DNA of 64,000 bases from an uncultured Nitrospira sp. (GTDB taxonomy: Bacteria; Nitrospirota; Nitrospiria; Nitrospirales; Nitrospiraceae): the NCBI GenBank assembly GCA_902500995.1, contig CABVSR010000007.1, forward strand, positions 110,878 to 174,877. The letters are read 5' to 3'. The position numbers and the translations under genes were made by a program. The notes under the pieces were generated by a model. The model did not search any database and was not told the origin of the DNA. It saw only the letters and a list, made by a program, of their open reading frames with translations. Positions within the stretch are counted from its first letter, which is position 1; each line of letters starts with the position of its first letter. This document shows positions 63,027 to 64,000 of this stretch, in pieces.

Positions 63027-63920
63027 ATGAACCAAGCCGGTCGTTGCGCGAGCAGTGTCGTCGTGCTGTGCGGTTTCCTCTTGGCGGTGGCCTGCGGAGA
63101 TGCCTCGGTAGATGCCTACTGCGAAGCCAACGGCAAGGGCAATCGGGACGCGCTCGAACTCCTCACTCACCTGCTCGATCAAAAACGCAATCAAACCGGC
63201 GTTTATCTCGCTCGCGCCCGCTGCTTGTATTTTCTGGGATCCTATGCCCAGGCGGTGCAGGATGCGGCGGAAGTCATCCGCCGCCAGCCGAACCAGGCCG
63301 AGGCCTATCTCATCCGCGCCAAGGCGGGCAAGATGCTTGGACGGATTCCGCAGGCGCTGGATGACTATTCGTCGTCGATTCGTCTCCGCCCCGGTGCCGA
63401 TGCGCACTATGGGCGCGGCCTGACCTACGTGCGAGAGTATCGGGGCAAGGACCGTGAAGCGCTCGACGATTTCACCGCCGCGATCCGGTTCGACCCCAAA
63501 CACGTCGGCGCCTATAAAGCCCGTGCCGAAATCTACAGCCGTCACGAGCAGTTTCAGAACGCACTCGCGGACTCGGAAAAGGCGCTCGCGCTCGACCCCG
63601 CCACGCCCAATGCGTATTGCAACGTCGGCTTCGCCCATTATGCCGTGGGGCATGATGCCGAAGGCCGCAAGTTCTTGAACACCTGTTATCAAAAGGATCC
63701 CGATCCTCAGACGCGCGGCTACTACGAAACCGAGGTGCGCAAGGTGCTGGTGGCGCGGCAGCCCCGGCGAAATTCCGGCGGCGGGTATCAGACGGAGGGG
63801 CGGGAACAGACTGCCTACGATCGGGAAAGGGAACGCCAGCAGAATGTCTATGAGAGTTTACGGAATTCCGGGTTCAACGATCGGGCGGAGGCGTGCCGGA
63901 CGGATGGGTCGAAATGTTAG
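63027..63920 (+). CDS. TPR-repeat lipoprotein
   Basis: The 297-residue protein starts at the ATG at 63027 (GGAGG five bases upstream) and has a lipoprotein signal (SSVVVLCGFLLAVAC). It then has at least five TPR units (YLARARCLYFLGSYAQAVQDAAEVIRR, YLIRAKAGKMLGRIPQALDDYSSSI, YKARAEIYSRHEQFQNALADSEKAL, YCNVGFAHYAVGHDAEGRKFL), probably an envelope protein-interaction scaffold. The C-terminus is charged (RERERQQNVYESLRN). Only ~80 bp separate it from the window end. Confidence 0.8.
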   Translation: MNQAGRCASSVVVLCGFLLAVACGDASVDAYCEANGKGNRDALELLTHLLDQKRNQTGVYLARARCLYFLGSYAQAVQDAAEVIRRQPNQAEAYLIRAKAGKMLGRIPQALDDYSSSIRLRPGADAHYGRGLTYVREYRGKDREALDDFTAAIRFDPKHVGAYKARAEIYSRHEQFQNALADSEKALALDPATPNAYCNVGFAHYAVGHDAEGRKFLNTCYQKDPDPQTRGYYETEVRKVLVARQPRRNSGGGYQTEGREQTAYDRERERQQNVYESLRNSGFNDRAEACRTDGSKC

Positions 63921-64000
63921 GAGAGGGAGTAGCCGCCCCGTCCTTCTTGCTCGCAGACCGCGCACGATCAGAATGTGCTCGGCCCATGCGCGCAGTGAAG

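Noticed and set aside
1..64000. CRISPR arrays, tRNA/rRNA genes, insertion sequences, prophage
   Set aside because: No direct-repeat arrays, cloverleaf sequences, transposase or phage structural genes were recognised.

Overview
The window reads as a GC-rich, gene-dense chromosomal segment from a Gram-negative bacterium. The best overall fit is a Nitrospira-like member of the Nitrospirota. The evidence is many diderm-type exported proteins and lipoproteins, RND and outer-membrane proteins, a 31-codon COX24/AURKAIP1-type gene, a zapA–structured RNA–rny order, and a long hairpin repeat of the kind I associate with Nitrospira genomes. That placement is inference; no rRNA or marker gene that settles it is present. 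No tRNA, rRNA, CRISPR array, prophage or complete insertion sequence was found.

Layout. 1-4 kb: tail of a glycan-active enzyme, a small exported protein, an orphan methyltransferase, an AbrB/PIN toxin-antitoxin pair and a GNAT acetyltransferase, then about 0.7 kb with no convincing gene. 4-20 kb: a stress and ion-homeostasis block with a tandem universal stress protein, a CusB/CusA-type metal RND pump, an MgtA-type ATPase, a hybrid histidine kinase, a PilZ protein, a TPR protein and a Ca2+-type P-ATPase. 20-28 kb: a secreted phosphoesterase, an MsbA-like exporter, a tiny COX24-like gene, a lipoprotein plus nadB, a lytic transglycosylase and pabC-pabB. 28-30 kb: the membrane sector of ATP synthase (atpI-atpB-atpE-atpF) without F1 genes. 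30-35 kb: larE, two M16 peptidases (one without the zinc motif) and rlmN.

35-48 kb is core growth machinery: a Slt-type transglycosylase, zapB-like and zapA genes, a probable 6S RNA, rny, a YmdB-type phosphodiesterase, xseA-xseB, tlyA, a sugar-nucleotide epimerase, a rhodanese, cutA, an M23 peptidase and fhs. 48-50 kb holds hflK-hflC. 50-53 kb is an arsenic operon in the order arsM, arsR, arsS. 53-55 kb is a small defence-like cassette: HigB toxin, HigA antitoxin and an Mrr-type restriction endonuclease. 55-57 kb pairs a lipoprotein-anchored truncated haemoglobin with a divergent ECF sigma factor and cupin anti-sigma. 57-64 kb is accessory: a hairpin repeat, DUF488 and TfoX-N proteins, several exported or lipid-anchored proteins of unknown function, a methyltransferase and an outer-membrane beta-barrel protein.

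The most informative non-coding signals are near-consensus sigma70 promoters before zapB and the M23 gene, promoters placed so that the transcript would start at or next to the start codon (lipoprotein-nadB, rlmN), and a structured RNA between zapA and rny. I did not find a clear-cut new multi-gene system. The best candidates for something undescribed are the haemoglobin/ECF/cupin locus, the lipoprotein plus beta-barrel pair near 61-63 kb, and the small COX24-like gene with its conserved-looking neighbour.
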